A stretch of 64,000 nucleotides of DNA from Actinobacteria bacterium IMCC26207 (GTDB lineage: Bacteria; Actinomycetota; Acidimicrobiia; Acidimicrobiales; Microtrichaceae), in assembly GCA_001025035.1 (NCBI GenBank), contig LCZK01000010.1, positions 124,001-188,000 of the forward strand. Direction: 5' to 3'. This document shows positions 10,301 through 19,474 of the stretch, in pieces. Position numbers and translations under genes: made by a program. The notes below the pieces were generated by a model, which worked only from the letters and a program-made list of their open reading frames with translations, made no database searches and had not been told where the DNA came from. Position 1 is the first letter of the stretch. The number at the start of each line of letters is the position of its first letter.

Positions 10301-10939
10301 ATGAGCCCACGAGCCTTCGATGACCTAGATGATGAAACTGCCGACGAGTCTCCCTCCTCTGCGCGGCGAGTTGCTGCAGGAGAGCAGTACCGCGTTCCAG
10401 AGAGCGAGGCAATTTTACGAAGAGTGATCGAGATGATCGACACCTCGCCCGGCATGCCAATGTCTGCATCAGTACGCGTCAATAAAGAGGAAGTCCTTGA
10501 ACTGCTCGATGACGCAGTGTCTCGTCTTCCCGATGAGCTTCGTAGCGCAAGGTGGCTACTCAAAGAACGTGAGGAGTTCATTGCGCGATCCCGAAGAGAC
10601 GGAGACGAACTCATAGCGGATGCAAAGTCGAGAGTCGCCCATATGGTGCAGCGGACCGAGGTTGCAAAAGCGGCCGAGTTGCGGGCGACACAGATCATCG
10701 AGGATGCAGAAGCCTCGGCGCGACGGATGCGCAGAGAAACCGAAGATTACTGCGATCAGAAACTCGCCAGCTTTGAGAATGTTCTTGAGCGCATCCAAAA
10801 GACGGTCACTGCGGGCCGAAGCAGACTCTCTGCTCCGACCATTGAAGAAGCTGAATTGGGTGCAGTGGGCCGGGACGACTCATTTGAGTACGAGGATCAG
10901 CCCACCGGTGCTGTTCCTATGTTCGACCAAGATCAGTGA
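10301..10939 (+). CDS. coiled-coil protein, Rv2927c-like
   Basis: A 212-residue hydrophilic protein with a long alpha-helical, charged central part (about residues 65-170, ARSRRDGDELIADAKSRVAHM and onward) predicted as coiled coil. It resembles the F0 subunit b/DivIVA-like proteins that precede the DUF177-rpmF-rnc genes in actinobacteria such as Rv2927c. No enzymatic motif is visible. It overlaps the DUF177 gene by 4 bp (GTGA). A structural role near the membrane or septum has been suggested for relatives; this is not shown by the sequence. Confidence 0.72.
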   Translation: MSPRAFDDLDDETADESPSSARRVAAGEQYRVPESEAILRRVIEMIDTSPGMPMSASVRVNKEEVLELLDDAVSRLPDELRSARWLLKEREEFIARSRRDGDELIADAKSRVAHMVQRTEVAKAAELRATQIIEDAEASARRMRRETEDYCDQKLASFENVLERIQKTVTAGRSRLSAPTIEEAELGAVGRDDSFEYEDQPTGAVPMFDQDQ

Positions 10940-11457
10940 CTGCGTCCGAATTACGCATAGGCGTTTCGGAGTTGCGCAGGCGGCCTGGCAACCGGATGCA
11001 ACTCGAGCGCTCCGTACCCCTAGGCCCGCTCGCAATCTCTAGTTCCAGCATTCCAGAAGGTGAAGAGGTTCTGCTCAGCGTCACGATGGAGGCCCTCTCC
11101 GATGGGGTGACGCTGTCAGGAACAGTGCAAGTGCCGTGGCAGGGGGAGTGCCGGCGCTGCCTTGAGATGACTACCGGGCAGGTGACGGTGGAGGTGGCCG
11201 AGATATTCAAGGAGCGTACCGAGGGCGAACTCGGAGATATCCTTCCGATTGCGAATGACTCCATCGACTTGGGGCCAACTGTGCACGATGCGGCAATTCT
11301 TGCGCTCCCCATAGCTCCGCTTTGTCGAGCAGACTGTGCCGGACCGATCCCAGAATTGTTCCCTGTTATCACCGCAGAAACCGCAGGTGCGGAACCGATT
11401 GACCCCCGTTGGGCTTCCCTCGGAGACCTTCATTTCGACTCGGACCCCCCTGAGTAG
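10936..11457 (+). CDS. YceD/DUF177 family protein
   Basis: A 173-residue DUF177 protein, the conserved partner of rpmF across bacteria and linked to 23S rRNA/ribosome maturation. It has the CRRCLE motif near residue 74 and the C-terminal LCRADCAGPIPE segment; together these provide Cys residues that may bind metal. It begins with GTG overlapping the preceding stop. rpmF follows 117 bp later. Confidence 0.9.
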   Translation: MTASELRIGVSELRRRPGNRMQLERSVPLGPLAISSSSIPEGEEVLLSVTMEALSDGVTLSGTVQVPWQGECRRCLEMTTGQVTVEVAEIFKERTEGELGDILPIANDSIDLGPTVHDAAILALPIAPLCRADCAGPIPELFPVITAETAGAEPIDPRWASLGDLHFDSDPPE

Positions 11458-11574
11458 CTAAGATGCTCATTCCGCCGGGACACTGCCTCGACCAGAGGTG
11501 CGATACCGACGAGAGACCGTTCTGCGTGAGACTGCCCAAAGCACTGTCCGCGCCCCTCAAAAGTAGAGAAGACC

Positions 11575-11754
11575 ATGGCCGTACCAAAGAAAAAGACCTC
11601 GAAGTCGAAGAGTCGCAGCCGCCGTGCTTCCAACTGGACGCTCAAGGCCTCCCCGCGCAGCGTGTGCCCCCGATGCAACGCCGTGAAGCTTCCCCATGTG
11701 GTCTGTGGCAACTGTGGTTGGTACGCCGGCCGTCAAGCTATTGAGGTTGACTGA
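11575..11754 (+). CDS. rpmF: 50S ribosomal protein bL32
   Basis: A 59-residue bL32. The start MAVPKKKTSKSKSRSRRA is diagnostic, and VCPRCNAVKLPHVVCGNCG supplies a four-Cys zinc ribbon (C+ type). The end WYAGRQAIEVD also fits. ATG at 11575 follows AGAGAAG. The stop codon lies inside the left arm of an intrinsic terminator. Confidence 0.96.
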   Translation: MAVPKKKTSKSKSRSRRASNWTLKASPRSVCPRCNAVKLPHVVCGNCGWYAGRQAIEVD

Positions 11755-11785
11755 TCCACAGGAACTCTGTGGATCGCTAGTTTTT
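11753..11785 (+). terminator. intrinsic terminator after rpmF
   Basis: A perfect 9-bp stem, GATCCACAG and CTGTGGATC, with a 5-base GAACT loop is followed five bases later by TTTTT at 11781-11785. It overlaps the rpmF stop codon and should end the coaD/DUF177/rpmF transcript, so acpP-rnc is likely to have its own promoter in the 11786-11940 gap. Confidence 0.85.
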
Positions 11786-11947
11786 CTTGTTTCTGCCAAG
11801 TAATCGCTGTTTCTCAGCTGTTTTTGATCTTTGGCCCCGTTCGCTGCTTCATGCGTCTCGTCCAAGGAGCATCCTGTGGCGAGTACAGTGTGAGGCACTT
11901 GGCCCAGCCAGAAGCGGCTGTAGCTAGTTATTAGAGAGAGAGTGTTT

Positions 11948-12235
11948 GTGTCTGCTGAGATGCCATCAGAAAGCTCTGCACCCGATAGGGCAGAGGTTTT
12001 TCGAGTGATCCAAGACCTGCTCGCGGACATCCTCGAGGTGGAGACCAGCTCCATCAACGAGGGAGACTCTTTCGTTGAGGACCTGCATCTGGGTTCACTG
12101 GAACTCATTGAGCTTGTTGAAGCAATCGAAGAAGAGTTCAGCCAACGCTCCGATGGCTTTCGTATCGAGGACGAAGACCTCGAAGACCTGAAGACTGTTC
12201 GTGACGTCGTCGACTATGTACTCCCCCGAGTCTGA
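11948..12235 (+). CDS. acpP: acyl carrier protein
   Basis: A 95-residue four-helix acyl carrier protein. The phosphopantetheine attachment serine lies in LHLGSLELIELVEAIEEEF, where the family usually has DSLD; Gly replaces Asp just before Ser. The acidic helix and the DLKTVRDVVDYV ending are typical. GTG at 11948 is chosen because GAGAGAGA ends 6 bases upstream; a GTG at 11942 would abut that site. It sits between rpmF and rnc, as in other actinobacteria. It may serve fatty acid synthesis or a specialised pathway. Confidence 0.85.
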   Translation: MSAEMPSESSAPDRAEVFRVIQDLLADILEVETSSINEGDSFVEDLHLGSLELIELVEAIEEEFSQRSDGFRIEDEDLEDLKTVRDVVDYVLPRV

Positions 12236-13067
12236 GGTTCACATCCTCGGTCCCCGGGAGCAACTCTGCAGCCTTCTCGGGTATCAGTTTGCTGATCCGG
12301 GATTGCTCGAGCTTTCTCTGCGGCATCGATCCTGGTGCGCCGAGAACGGCGCAGTCGCGTCGAACGAGCGGCTCGAGTTTCTTGGGGACTCCGTCCTAGG
12401 TCTGGTGATCACCGATCATCTGTATCGGTCAGACCCAGGGATCAGTGAAGGGGTTCTGGCAAGAAACCGCTCCGAGTTAGTAAGTGCAGTTGCCTTGGCC
12501 GGCGTAGCGAGGACCCGTGAATTGGGTGCAGCTATGAGTCTGGGTAAGGGCGAAGAAGCCACTGGAGGCAGGAACAAAACCTCGATTTTGGCCGATGGCA
12601 TTGAAGCCGTAATTGGCGCCGTCTATCTCGACGGCGGCATGGGTGCGGCAACTGTTGTTGTTCTGGACCTTCTGCACGATCGAATTCAAGATGTCCTCTA
12701 TGGCGGTTTGGCAAGTGATCACAAGTCTCAGCTACAAGAACTCAGTGCTCGGCGCTTTGGGCAACTTCCTAGGTATGTCCTCACAGAGGAGGGCCCAGAA
12801 CACGAAAAGCACTTCTCGGCTCAAGTTGAACTAAACGGTGAGCCTTGGGGTGCCGGAGAAGGGCGAACCAAAAAAGAGGCCGAGCAGGCCGCTGCTGAAC
12901 AGGCCTTTGAGCGCCTGCAGAATCCCAGCAAAGAGAATTCAGACCAGACAGATACTTCAGCCCAGCCAGATTTAGCCCAGCCAGATCTTGGTTCCTTAGC
13001 GGTGTCGGACCGCCAAGAAGCCTCATCGATTCCGACGGAAACTACCCCGGGGGGTACTCATGCCTGA
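12201..13067 (+). CDS. rnc: ribonuclease III
   Basis: A 288-residue double-strand-specific endoribonuclease for rRNA and mRNA processing. The signature NERLEFLGDSVLG near residue 53 carries catalytic acidic residues, and a second set lies in ILADGIEAVIGAVYLD near residue 130. A C-terminal double-stranded RNA-binding domain (HKSQLQELSAR to KKEAEQAAAEQAFERL) spans about residues 173-240. A roughly 45-residue hydrophilic tail with an AQPDL AQPDL duplication is extra. Either GTG at 12201 or ATG at 12216 could be the start; both overlap acpP. Confidence 0.95.
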   Translation: MTSSTMYSPESEVHILGPREQLCSLLGYQFADPGLLELSLRHRSWCAENGAVASNERLEFLGDSVLGLVITDHLYRSDPGISEGVLARNRSELVSAVALAGVARTRELGAAMSLGKGEEATGGRNKTSILADGIEAVIGAVYLDGGMGAATVVVLDLLHDRIQDVLYGGLASDHKSQLQELSARRFGQLPRYVLTEEGPEHEKHFSAQVELNGEPWGAGEGRTKKEAEQAAAEQAFERLQNPSKENSDQTDTSAQPDLAQPDLGSLAVSDRQEASSIPTETTPGGTHA

Positions 13068-13893
13068 GCTTCCAGAGCTCGAACTTTTGCGACGCGACCT
13101 TGATCGAGAGGTTGGCGAGAGAAAGATCAGAAATATAGAAGTCACTGCGCCATCTGTGGCTAAACACCCGAATAAAAAGACCATGACGGCGGCTGTTGAA
13201 GGTCTCAAGCTGAGCGGTGTCACTCGTCGCGGCATGTTGTTGATCTTTCAGGTTGAGGGGGACCAACTGCTAGTTATGTCACTCGGCGAGCACAGCCGAA
13301 TGACCCGAAACCAGCCAAAGGATCCAGTCGCTACGGGAACAGCCCTCATCGTGTCGTTTACTCAAGGTGGGCAGCTTCGATTGGTTGACCCGAAAAAAGA
13401 GGCCGCCGTTGAGCTAGTGGCCGCCGATGAACTTGAGGAACTTCACCCCGAACTCCTGACGCTTGGTCTGGATGCCATTGAGGAACCAATTTCTTGGACC
13501 ACATTCGGTGAGCGACTCATGCGCCGTGACGGCAAGCTGAAGTCAATTCTGATGGACCCAACCTTTTTGGTGGGGTTTGGCCCGATCTACTCGGACGAGA
13601 TTCTCTTTCACGCAGGGTTGCGCTATGACCGCAATACCTCCACGCTCTCTGCGCAAGAGGTTCGTCGGCTGTATCGCGCCCTAGTGGAAACCATCCATGA
13701 GGCCGTGAAGTACGGCGGAACCACACTCGAACCTGACGGCTGGGTGGGACTGTCCGGCAAGCCTGGTGACTACTTGCAATACATTGCCGTCTACAAACGC
13801 GATGGAGAGATGAGCCCCCGGGCCCGTGGCCCCATTGTCAAAGTTCGCTTTGGTGGCGGCTACACCTACTTTTGCGAGCAAACTCAGGTCTGA
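13060..13893 (+). CDS. Fpg/Nei-like protein lacking DNA-contact residues and zinc ligands
   Basis: A 277-residue protein of the formamidopyrimidine-DNA glycosylase fold in the rnc-fpg-smc slot. The catalytic start MPELPELE keeps Pro2 and Glu3. Nearly every other signature position differs: Met59 instead of the hairpin Lys, LGEHSRM instead of LGMSGxL, DPKKEA instead of DPRxFG (void-filling Arg and Phe lost), GPIY instead of GNIY at 174-177, Gly267 instead of the zinc-finger Arg, and three of four zinc Cys replaced (Ser252, Ala255, Thr275; Cys272 remains). The H2TH region itself is well kept. It overlaps rnc by 8 bp. Either a glycosylase with a different substrate or a non-catalytic DNA-binding relative. 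Confidence 0.7.
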   Translation: MPELPELELLRRDLDREVGERKIRNIEVTAPSVAKHPNKKTMTAAVEGLKLSGVTRRGMLLIFQVEGDQLLVMSLGEHSRMTRNQPKDPVATGTALIVSFTQGGQLRLVDPKKEAAVELVAADELEELHPELLTLGLDAIEEPISWTTFGERLMRRDGKLKSILMDPTFLVGFGPIYSDEILFHAGLRYDRNTSTLSAQEVRRLYRALVETIHEAVKYGGTTLEPDGWVGLSGKPGDYLQYIAVYKRDGEMSPRARGPIVKVRFGGGYTYFCEQTQV

Positions 13894-14029
13894 GCGGTGC
13901 TGCGCACTGCCAGGGTCCTCGGCTGAGGATTGCTGAGCGGCACCGTTGCCAAGGATCTGATCTACTTTCTAGTCCACCTGTCCGTCCTGCCTACTGAGTT
14001 CGTTCTCGGCAAGAACCTCCGGGAGAAGC

Positions 14030-17000
14030 GTGTTTCTGAAGACTCTGCAGATGAAGGGTTTCAAGTCCTTCGCCGATGCAACGACCTTGTCGCTCGAACC
14101 TGGCGTCACTGTGGTCGTGGGACCGAATGGTTCGGGTAAGTCAAACGTGGTCGATGCCATTGGTTGGGTTCTCGGCGCCCAGAAGCCTTCCATTGTCCGA
14201 TCAGCAAAAATGGACGACGTCATTTTTGCCGGAACCTCAAACCGCCCAGCACTAGGCCGTGCCGAGGTGTCACTCACCATCGATAACTCTGCCGGGCTGT
14301 TGCCGATTGACTTCACAGAAGTCACTCTGAGTCGACTGTTATTCCGGTCTGGTGACAGCGAGTACGCAATCAATAACGTGCCCTGTCGATTGCTCGACAT
14401 TCAAGAACTGCTTTCGGACTCAGGTGTCGGACGGCAGCAGCACGTCATCATCTCGCAAGGAAACATTGACGGGGTACTCAATGCACGCCCCGAGGATCGT
14501 CGACTCATCATTGAAGAAGCCGCCGGCGTATTGAAATACCGGCGTCGTAAGGAACGCGCCGAGCGCCGTCTCACCGCAACCGAGGCAAACCTCACCCGCA
14601 TTCAGGACCTACTGCGTGAGGTTCGACGGCAGTTGCGCCCATTGGAACGTCAAGCTGATGCGGCACGGCGTCACGGTGACTTAGTGAGCGAACTTTCGGC
14701 ACTCAAAGTGTTCTCGGCAGGCCGCGACTTGGGCCGTTTGCGAGTACAACTAGAAGAATCAGCCCGAACCCAGACTGACCTTCGTGGCCAGGATCAACAA
14801 CTGCGGGCGAAACTTGCCGACCTTGACGCTCGGATTCTGAGTTCTGAGGCACAACTTTCTGCACTCGGCGGACGAGATGTTGGCGATGCACTCCTTCGCT
14901 ACGAAACCCTGCGAGAAAAGGCTCGGGGATTGCTTGCGTTGTTGGCAGAGCGCCGCCGCGGCGTTGAGCGTGAGCTCAGTAGCGCAATTGATGCCGCTGT
15001 CATTGCGAGTCTTGAGTCTGAACAAGCACAACTTCGCGATGAGTTCGCCCAAGCCGAACTCGAAGCAGAGAGAATTCTGGTTTCTGCCGGCGAGCTTGAA
15101 GAATCCGAGGCCGCTCTTGCTCAAGAGCGCGCTCTGTTCGAGGCCGACTGGGCTGATGGTATTCCCGCCCCGACGGGTGAGGCCGCCGGAGTGCGCGGGG
15201 AACTTGCTGCGCTGCGCTCAGCGATCGAACGCACCACGAACGATCAGGTTCGGTTGGTATCTCGGCGGGATTCTCTGGCAGAGAAAGTGGAGCGGCTCAC
15301 TGTTGAAGGGCAGCGCGCTCACGATGAGCGCTCCGCTGCTGAGTCAGCAGTCGAGGCCATTGAACAGAGCGCAGCTGCTTCAGTTGAAGAGTCGCTGGCC
15401 AAAGAGGCAGAGCTGAGAACTGCCGAAGAGGCCGCAACTTCCGCCGAGACCGAGCACTCCGCTTGGGCCGCCCGAGTAGAGGCTCTGACGCTGGCTTTGG
15501 ACGAGGCCCGGCAGCGCGCCGGTGCAGAGCATCTTGATGGCTTGACTGGCGTTCTTGGCACATTGTTGGACCTAGTAGACGTTGACGCTGGCTGGGAAGA
15601 GGCCTTTGAAGCCGCAGTCGGTGAGGCCCTCACGGCTGTCGTGGTTGCCGATATTCCATCGGCTCGATCTGCGCTCGACGCGCTGGTTCAGGGCGATCAT
15701 CGCGGTGCTGTTCTTGCGCTTTCCAGTGGAGCCTCACCTTCGGCCACTCTTCCATCGCAAGGCGAGCCTCTGCGACGTCATGTGCGTGCTCTGCGCAGCG
15801 GATCGGCAGCATCCTCAGCCGAGGGAATCGAACGAGTGCTCGACACGCTCCTGGGTTCTGCAGTCTTGGTTGACGGCAGTTGGCAAGCGGCACTCGAACT
15901 GGCTTCGCAGCATCCGGGCGCCGTTGTCGTCACACGCGTTGGGGACCGTTTCGGTGCAGCAGGTTGGCGAGTAGGAGCGGCACGCTCTGGGGCTACTGGC
16001 GCAGCGCTAGAAGAGGCCTTGCAGCGCGAGGCCCTGAGTTTGACCAACCGGGATCAGGCTCGCCAAGCCGTGGATCAGGCTCGCTCGGCGATGATTGCTG
16101 CTCGTACTGATCAGCAAGAGAGCGCCAGGAATCGCGATAGCAACGATTCACTTCGACGAACGTTGAGTGAATCAGTAGCGCGCCTAGAGGCCGACGTGAT
16201 TGAGGCTGCAGCAGAACTGGAATCACTCAATGCTCACCTTGGCGAACTAGCCGAGCGGCTCAGGCGCGAGAACCTCCGAGTTGAAGAACTAGCTGCTCAG
16301 TTGCCACAGCTCGAAGCTGCTGATCTGGCGCTGTCATCGCAGGCGCAAGTCATGGCTGCTGCACGGCAGAGCCTTGAGGAGCACAGCGCAAAGGTGGGTG
16401 CGGTTCGTACTGACCTAGAGGTGCGTTCAGCGGGCATAGAGGAACGGCGTCGCTATGTCACTGAGCGATTGACTCAGGTAGATGAACGTCTTTCTCGAAA
16501 CATTGAACAACGAGACGCTGCCGCTCGCCGACGGGTTGAACTCGTCGCCCGAGCAGACGCGACTGACCGCCTGACACAATTCACCCTCGGACGAGTTTCA
16601 GTCATCGAGGCGAACCTGAGCACGTTGCGCGATGAGCGCCAACGGCAATCCGAAGAGGCTCGGTCCGTGACGAGTGGTCTTGAAGGGTTGCGCAGTCAGC
16701 GAGTGCAGTCTGAGCGCCAACTCGAAGAACTACGCGCCCTTGTGCAAAAAGCAGAGATCGCCGACGCCGAGGCCCGCTTGCGGCTAGAAGCCGCAACCGA
16801 GAGCCTTCGAAACGACCTTGACTGTGAGCCCGATGTAGCCATGGCGGCGGAGTGCCCGCCATTGCCCGAAGGGGTCGCACTCGGTGCACGAGTTCGCGAG
16901 CTTGATCGTGAACTGCGGTTGATGGGTCCAATCAATCCGCTGGCATTGCAAGAGTTCACCGAGCTTCAAGAACGACTCAACTTTTTAGAGGGGCAACTCG

Positions 17001-17524
17001 AAGATATTCGCTCGAGTCGTCGTGAACTCTCCAAAGTCATACGAGCCGTGGACGAAGAGATCGTCAAGGTCTTTAGCGCCGCCTACGCAGACGTCAGCCA
17101 GAACTTCACGCTCCTGTTTGAGACGCTGTTTCCGGGCGGAGAGGGAAGGCTTCGCTTAACCGACCCAAACAACTTGCTAGAAACCGGAATCGAAATTGAG
17201 GCCAAGCCTTCTGGCAAGAACGTGCGCAAGCTCTCGCTGCTGTCAGGTGGCGAGCGCTCCCTGACGGCGCTTGCATATCTGTTCGCCGTGTTCCGGTCTC
17301 GTCCTTCACCGTTCTATGTGATGGACGAGGTTGAGGCCGCACTTGATGATGTCAACCTGCACCGATTCTTGGACCTAGTTGCAGAGTTCCGTCAGACGGC
17401 GCAACTCATCATCGTGAGCCATCAAAAGCGCACGATGGAGGCTGCAGACATTCTCTATGGAGTGACGATGGAGCCTGGTGGCTCTTCGAAGGTGATTTCA
17501 GAGAAGGCCAGCTCTGCACCCTAA
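14030..17524 (+). CDS. smc: chromosome segregation protein SMC
   Basis: A 1164-residue condensin SMC. The N-terminal ATPase half has GPNGSGKSN (Walker A, near residue 32) and the R-loop region; two long coiled coils flank a hinge near residues 500-660 (LDGLTGVLGTLLDLVDV onward). The C-terminal half has the signature LLSGGERSLTALAYLFA and Walker B FYVMDEVEAALDD. Length is normal. GTG at 14030 matches the family start MFLKTLQMKGFKSF. ScpA and ScpB genes are not next to it. The neighbouring 17557-20602 genes run towards it from the other strand. Confidence 0.97.
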   Translation: MFLKTLQMKGFKSFADATTLSLEPGVTVVVGPNGSGKSNVVDAIGWVLGAQKPSIVRSAKMDDVIFAGTSNRPALGRAEVSLTIDNSAGLLPIDFTEVTLSRLLFRSGDSEYAINNVPCRLLDIQELLSDSGVGRQQHVIISQGNIDGVLNARPEDRRLIIEEAAGVLKYRRRKERAERRLTATEANLTRIQDLLREVRRQLRPLERQADAARRHGDLVSELSALKVFSAGRDLGRLRVQLEESARTQTDLRGQDQQLRAKLADLDARILSSEAQLSALGGRDVGDALLRYETLREKARGLLALLAERRRGVERELSSAIDAAVIASLESEQAQLRDEFAQAELEAERILVSAGELEESEAALAQERALFEADWADGIPAPTGEAAGVRGELAALRSAIERTTNDQVRLVSRRDSLAEKVERLTVEGQRAHDERSAAESAVEAIEQSAAASVEESLAKEAELRTAEEAATSAETEHSAWAARVEALTLALDEARQRAGAEHLDGLTGVLGTLLDLVDVDAGWEEAFEAAVGEALTAVVVADIPSARSALDALVQGDHRGAVLALSSGASPSATLPSQGEPLRRHVRALRSGSAASSAEGIERVLDTLLGSAVLVDGSWQAALELASQHPGAVVVTRVGDRFGAAGWRVGAARSGATGAALEEALQREALSLTNRDQARQAVDQARSAMIAARTDQQESARNRDSNDSLRRTLSESVARLEADVIEAAAELESLNAHLGELAERLRRENLRVEELAAQLPQLEAADLALSSQAQVMAAARQSLEEHSAKVGAVRTDLEVRSAGIEERRRYVTERLTQVDERLSRNIEQRDAAARRRVELVARADATDRLTQFTLGRVSVIEANLSTLRDERQRQSEEARSVTSGLEGLRSQRVQSERQLEELRALVQKAEIADAEARLRLEAATESLRNDLDCEPDVAMAAECPPLPEGVALGARVRELDRELRLMGPINPLALQEFTELQERLNFLEGQLEDIRSSRRELSKVIRAVDEEIVKVFSAAYADVSQNFTLLFETLFPGGEGRLRLTDPNNLLETGIEIEAKPSGKNVRKLSLLSGGERSLTALAYLFAVFRSRPSPFYVMDEVEAALDDVNLHRFLDLVAEFRQTAQLIIVSHQKRTMEAADILYGVTMEPGGSSKVISEKASSAP

Positions 17525-17556
17525 GGAGGTGTGCTTGCTCTCCTGGGGGTGGCTCA

Positions 17557-18528
17557 CTAGGGAAGGCGTGTTGACCACCGCAGCGAGCATGCAGCAGCGA
17601 TCAGCATCAGGACTAGGCCTGCGCCAACAAACTTGTAGCTCACGTCTGTGTTCTTCTCTTCAAAGCCGATGGTTGAGCCAAGTTCCTCGTACACCTTGGC
17701 CAAGTCGGTAGCGCTCTCAGCTGTATACGCCGTACCGCCGGTATCCTCGGCCAAGCCTTTGAGTTCTTCAACGTTGACCGGCACCCCAGTGAGCTGCCCT
17801 ACGCCGTCTCCGTCCTCGTCGACCATGATCTGCCCGTTAGCTGTTCCGTAGGCGATCGTCGACACAGCAACGCCGGCCTCTTGTGCCAAGGGAATGGCCT
17901 CTTCGGTGGGCAGGCCAACGGTGGTTTCACCATCAGAGATCAACACGATTGCGGCGTCAGGTACGCCATCCGTTACCCCAACTGCCTGATCGGCGATGAC
18001 CTCGAGTGAGAGCTTCACTGCATCGCCGATGGCGGTTGCTTTATCAAGCTCCAGCCCGTCGATTGCAGTCTTTATGGACTCATGATCTTGTGTGGGCGGC
18101 ACCAGAAGCTGTGCTGTGCCAGCGAAACTCACCAGGCCCACATTGAGATCATCGGGAAGTTCGTCAAGGAAGGCAACTGCTGCGGCCTGTGCTGCCTCGA
18201 GACGATTCGGGGCAACGTCCTCGGCGGCCATGGACAGCGAGGTGTCGATAGCCAACATGATGGTGGTTCGCTCTTGTGGCACTTTGATTGTCATGATGGG
18301 CTGTGCGTAAGCAATCACCAATGTGGTCAGGGCTAGTGCAAAGAAGCCAGCCCCAAGGTGACGCCGCCAACCTGGGCGCTTTGGTGCGACCTTGTCCAAC
18401 AGATTGAGATTAGAAAATCGCACGGTGTAGCGGGGGCGCTTGAACTGCATAAACACGTAGGTGGCTACGAGTGCAACAACTCCCAGCAAACACCACAGGC
18501 GCATGGGAACGAGAAACCATTCGGTCAT
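17557..18528 (-). CDS. VWA-domain membrane protein (BatA-like)
   Basis: A 323-residue protein with two N-terminal membrane helices (about 10-28 and 58-76), a von Willebrand A domain and a C-terminal membrane helix (about 298-316). The MIDAS metal site is complete: DTSLS near residue 93, a Thr in the middle, and SDGETT. It is the last gene of a MoxR-DUF58-VWA operon, overlapping the DUF58 gene by 4 bp. Such triads are thought to be chaperone-like systems in which the MoxR ATPase acts on a metal-binding client; the client here is unknown. Confidence 0.88.
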   Translation of the reverse strand: MTEWFLVPMRLWCLLGVVALVATYVFMQFKRPRYTVRFSNLNLLDKVAPKRPGWRRHLGAGFFALALTTLVIAYAQPIMTIKVPQERTTIMLAIDTSLSMAAEDVAPNRLEAAQAAAVAFLDELPDDLNVGLVSFAGTAQLLVPPTQDHESIKTAIDGLELDKATAIGDAVKLSLEVIADQAVGVTDGVPDAAIVLISDGETTVGLPTEEAIPLAQEAGVAVSTIAYGTANGQIMVDEDGDGVGQLTGVPVNVEELKGLAEDTGGTAYTAESATDLAKVYEELGSTIGFEEKNTDVSYKFVGAGLVLMLIAAACSLRWSTRLP

Positions 18529-19469
18529 CGGGTCCGCCTCCCAGCGGTCATTTCTGCTCGGTGTCGGCGTCGAGACACGTACTGTGCAAGGTCCATCAGC
18601 CAGTCGCCATCAGTTCGTAGAACGAGGTGGTCGCCTCCTGCTGCTCGAATCTGCGAAGCAATCTGACCCTGCTGTTCGGCAGCAGCCGCGGCGTAACGCT
18701 CGCGCACGTGTTTGTCATCAGTATTGACCTCACGAATTGAACCATCTGCCGGATCTTGGAATTGCAACATTCCGGTTGCGGGCAGGTCAAGATCTCGAGG
18801 ATCGACTACCTGTACGCACAGCACTGAATGGCGAATTGCTAGCGAACCCAAGGGGTTCTTCCACGTGGACGGGTCTGCCAAGAAGTCTGAGATGGCAACC
18901 ACAAGTCCCCTGCGGGGTGCAACGGCTGCGATGCGTTGAAGCCCAGCGGCAAGGTTGGTAGCGCCGGTGCCATCCTCTCGCGGGGATTCGAGCACCCGAT
19001 CCAAAATGCCGAGCAGGTTCCGCCGGCCTTGTCTTGGCGGCATGGTGGTGACTTCGCTGCCGCGCAACATGACTGCGCCGACCCGGTTTCCGCCTCGGGC
19101 CGTCAACAATCCAATGCCCGCAGAGGCACCAAGGACTAGGTCGCGCTTCTCACATAAGGCCGTTCCAAAATCTAGGCCTGCCGACCGGTCGATCAGCATC
19201 CAAGTTTCTAGTTCTCGGTCTGCAATGGTCTCTCGCAGGTATGGGTCCTGCATGCGGGCAGTTACGTTCCAGTCGATGTGACGCACGTCGTCGCCGGGGG
19301 AGTAGGCGCGAGCTTCTCCCGGCTCGCTGCCTCGGCCCGGGACAATGCCCATAAAGTCGCCGTGCAACATGCCGTCGAGGCGGCGCGTGATATCCAAGGT
19401 GAGCCGTCGAACGATCTCTTCGGCTGGTCGGTCCCCGACCAAACCCAAGGTGTCAGATAGCCCCGCCAT
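18525..19469 (-). CDS. DUF58 protein of MoxR-VWA operon
   Basis: A 314-residue DUF58 protein with the family block GEARAYSPGDDVRHIDWNVTAR near residue 55 and a following VWA-like fold (MLIDRSAGLDFG, where the MIDAS is only partly conserved). No membrane helix is evident. It lies 5 bp after the MoxR gene and overlaps the VWA gene. DUF58 proteins are regular partners of MoxR ATPases. Role beyond that is unknown. Confidence 0.9.
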   Translation of the reverse strand: MAGLSDTLGLVGDRPAEEIVRRLTLDITRRLDGMLHGDFMGIVPGRGSEPGEARAYSPGDDVRHIDWNVTARMQDPYLRETIADRELETWMLIDRSAGLDFGTALCEKRDLVLGASAGIGLLTARGGNRVGAVMLRGSEVTTMPPRQGRRNLLGILDRVLESPREDGTGATNLAAGLQRIAAVAPRRGLVVAISDFLADPSTWKNPLGSLAIRHSVLCVQVVDPRDLDLPATGMLQFQDPADGSIREVNTDDKHVRERYAAAAAEQQGQIASQIRAAGGDHLVLRTDGDWLMDLAQYVSRRRHRAEMTAGRRTR

Positions 19470-19474
19470 GTGAC

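Noticed and set aside
11948..13067. acpP-rnc overlap as a gene fusion
   Set aside because: Frames differ and each has its own start; only an overlap.
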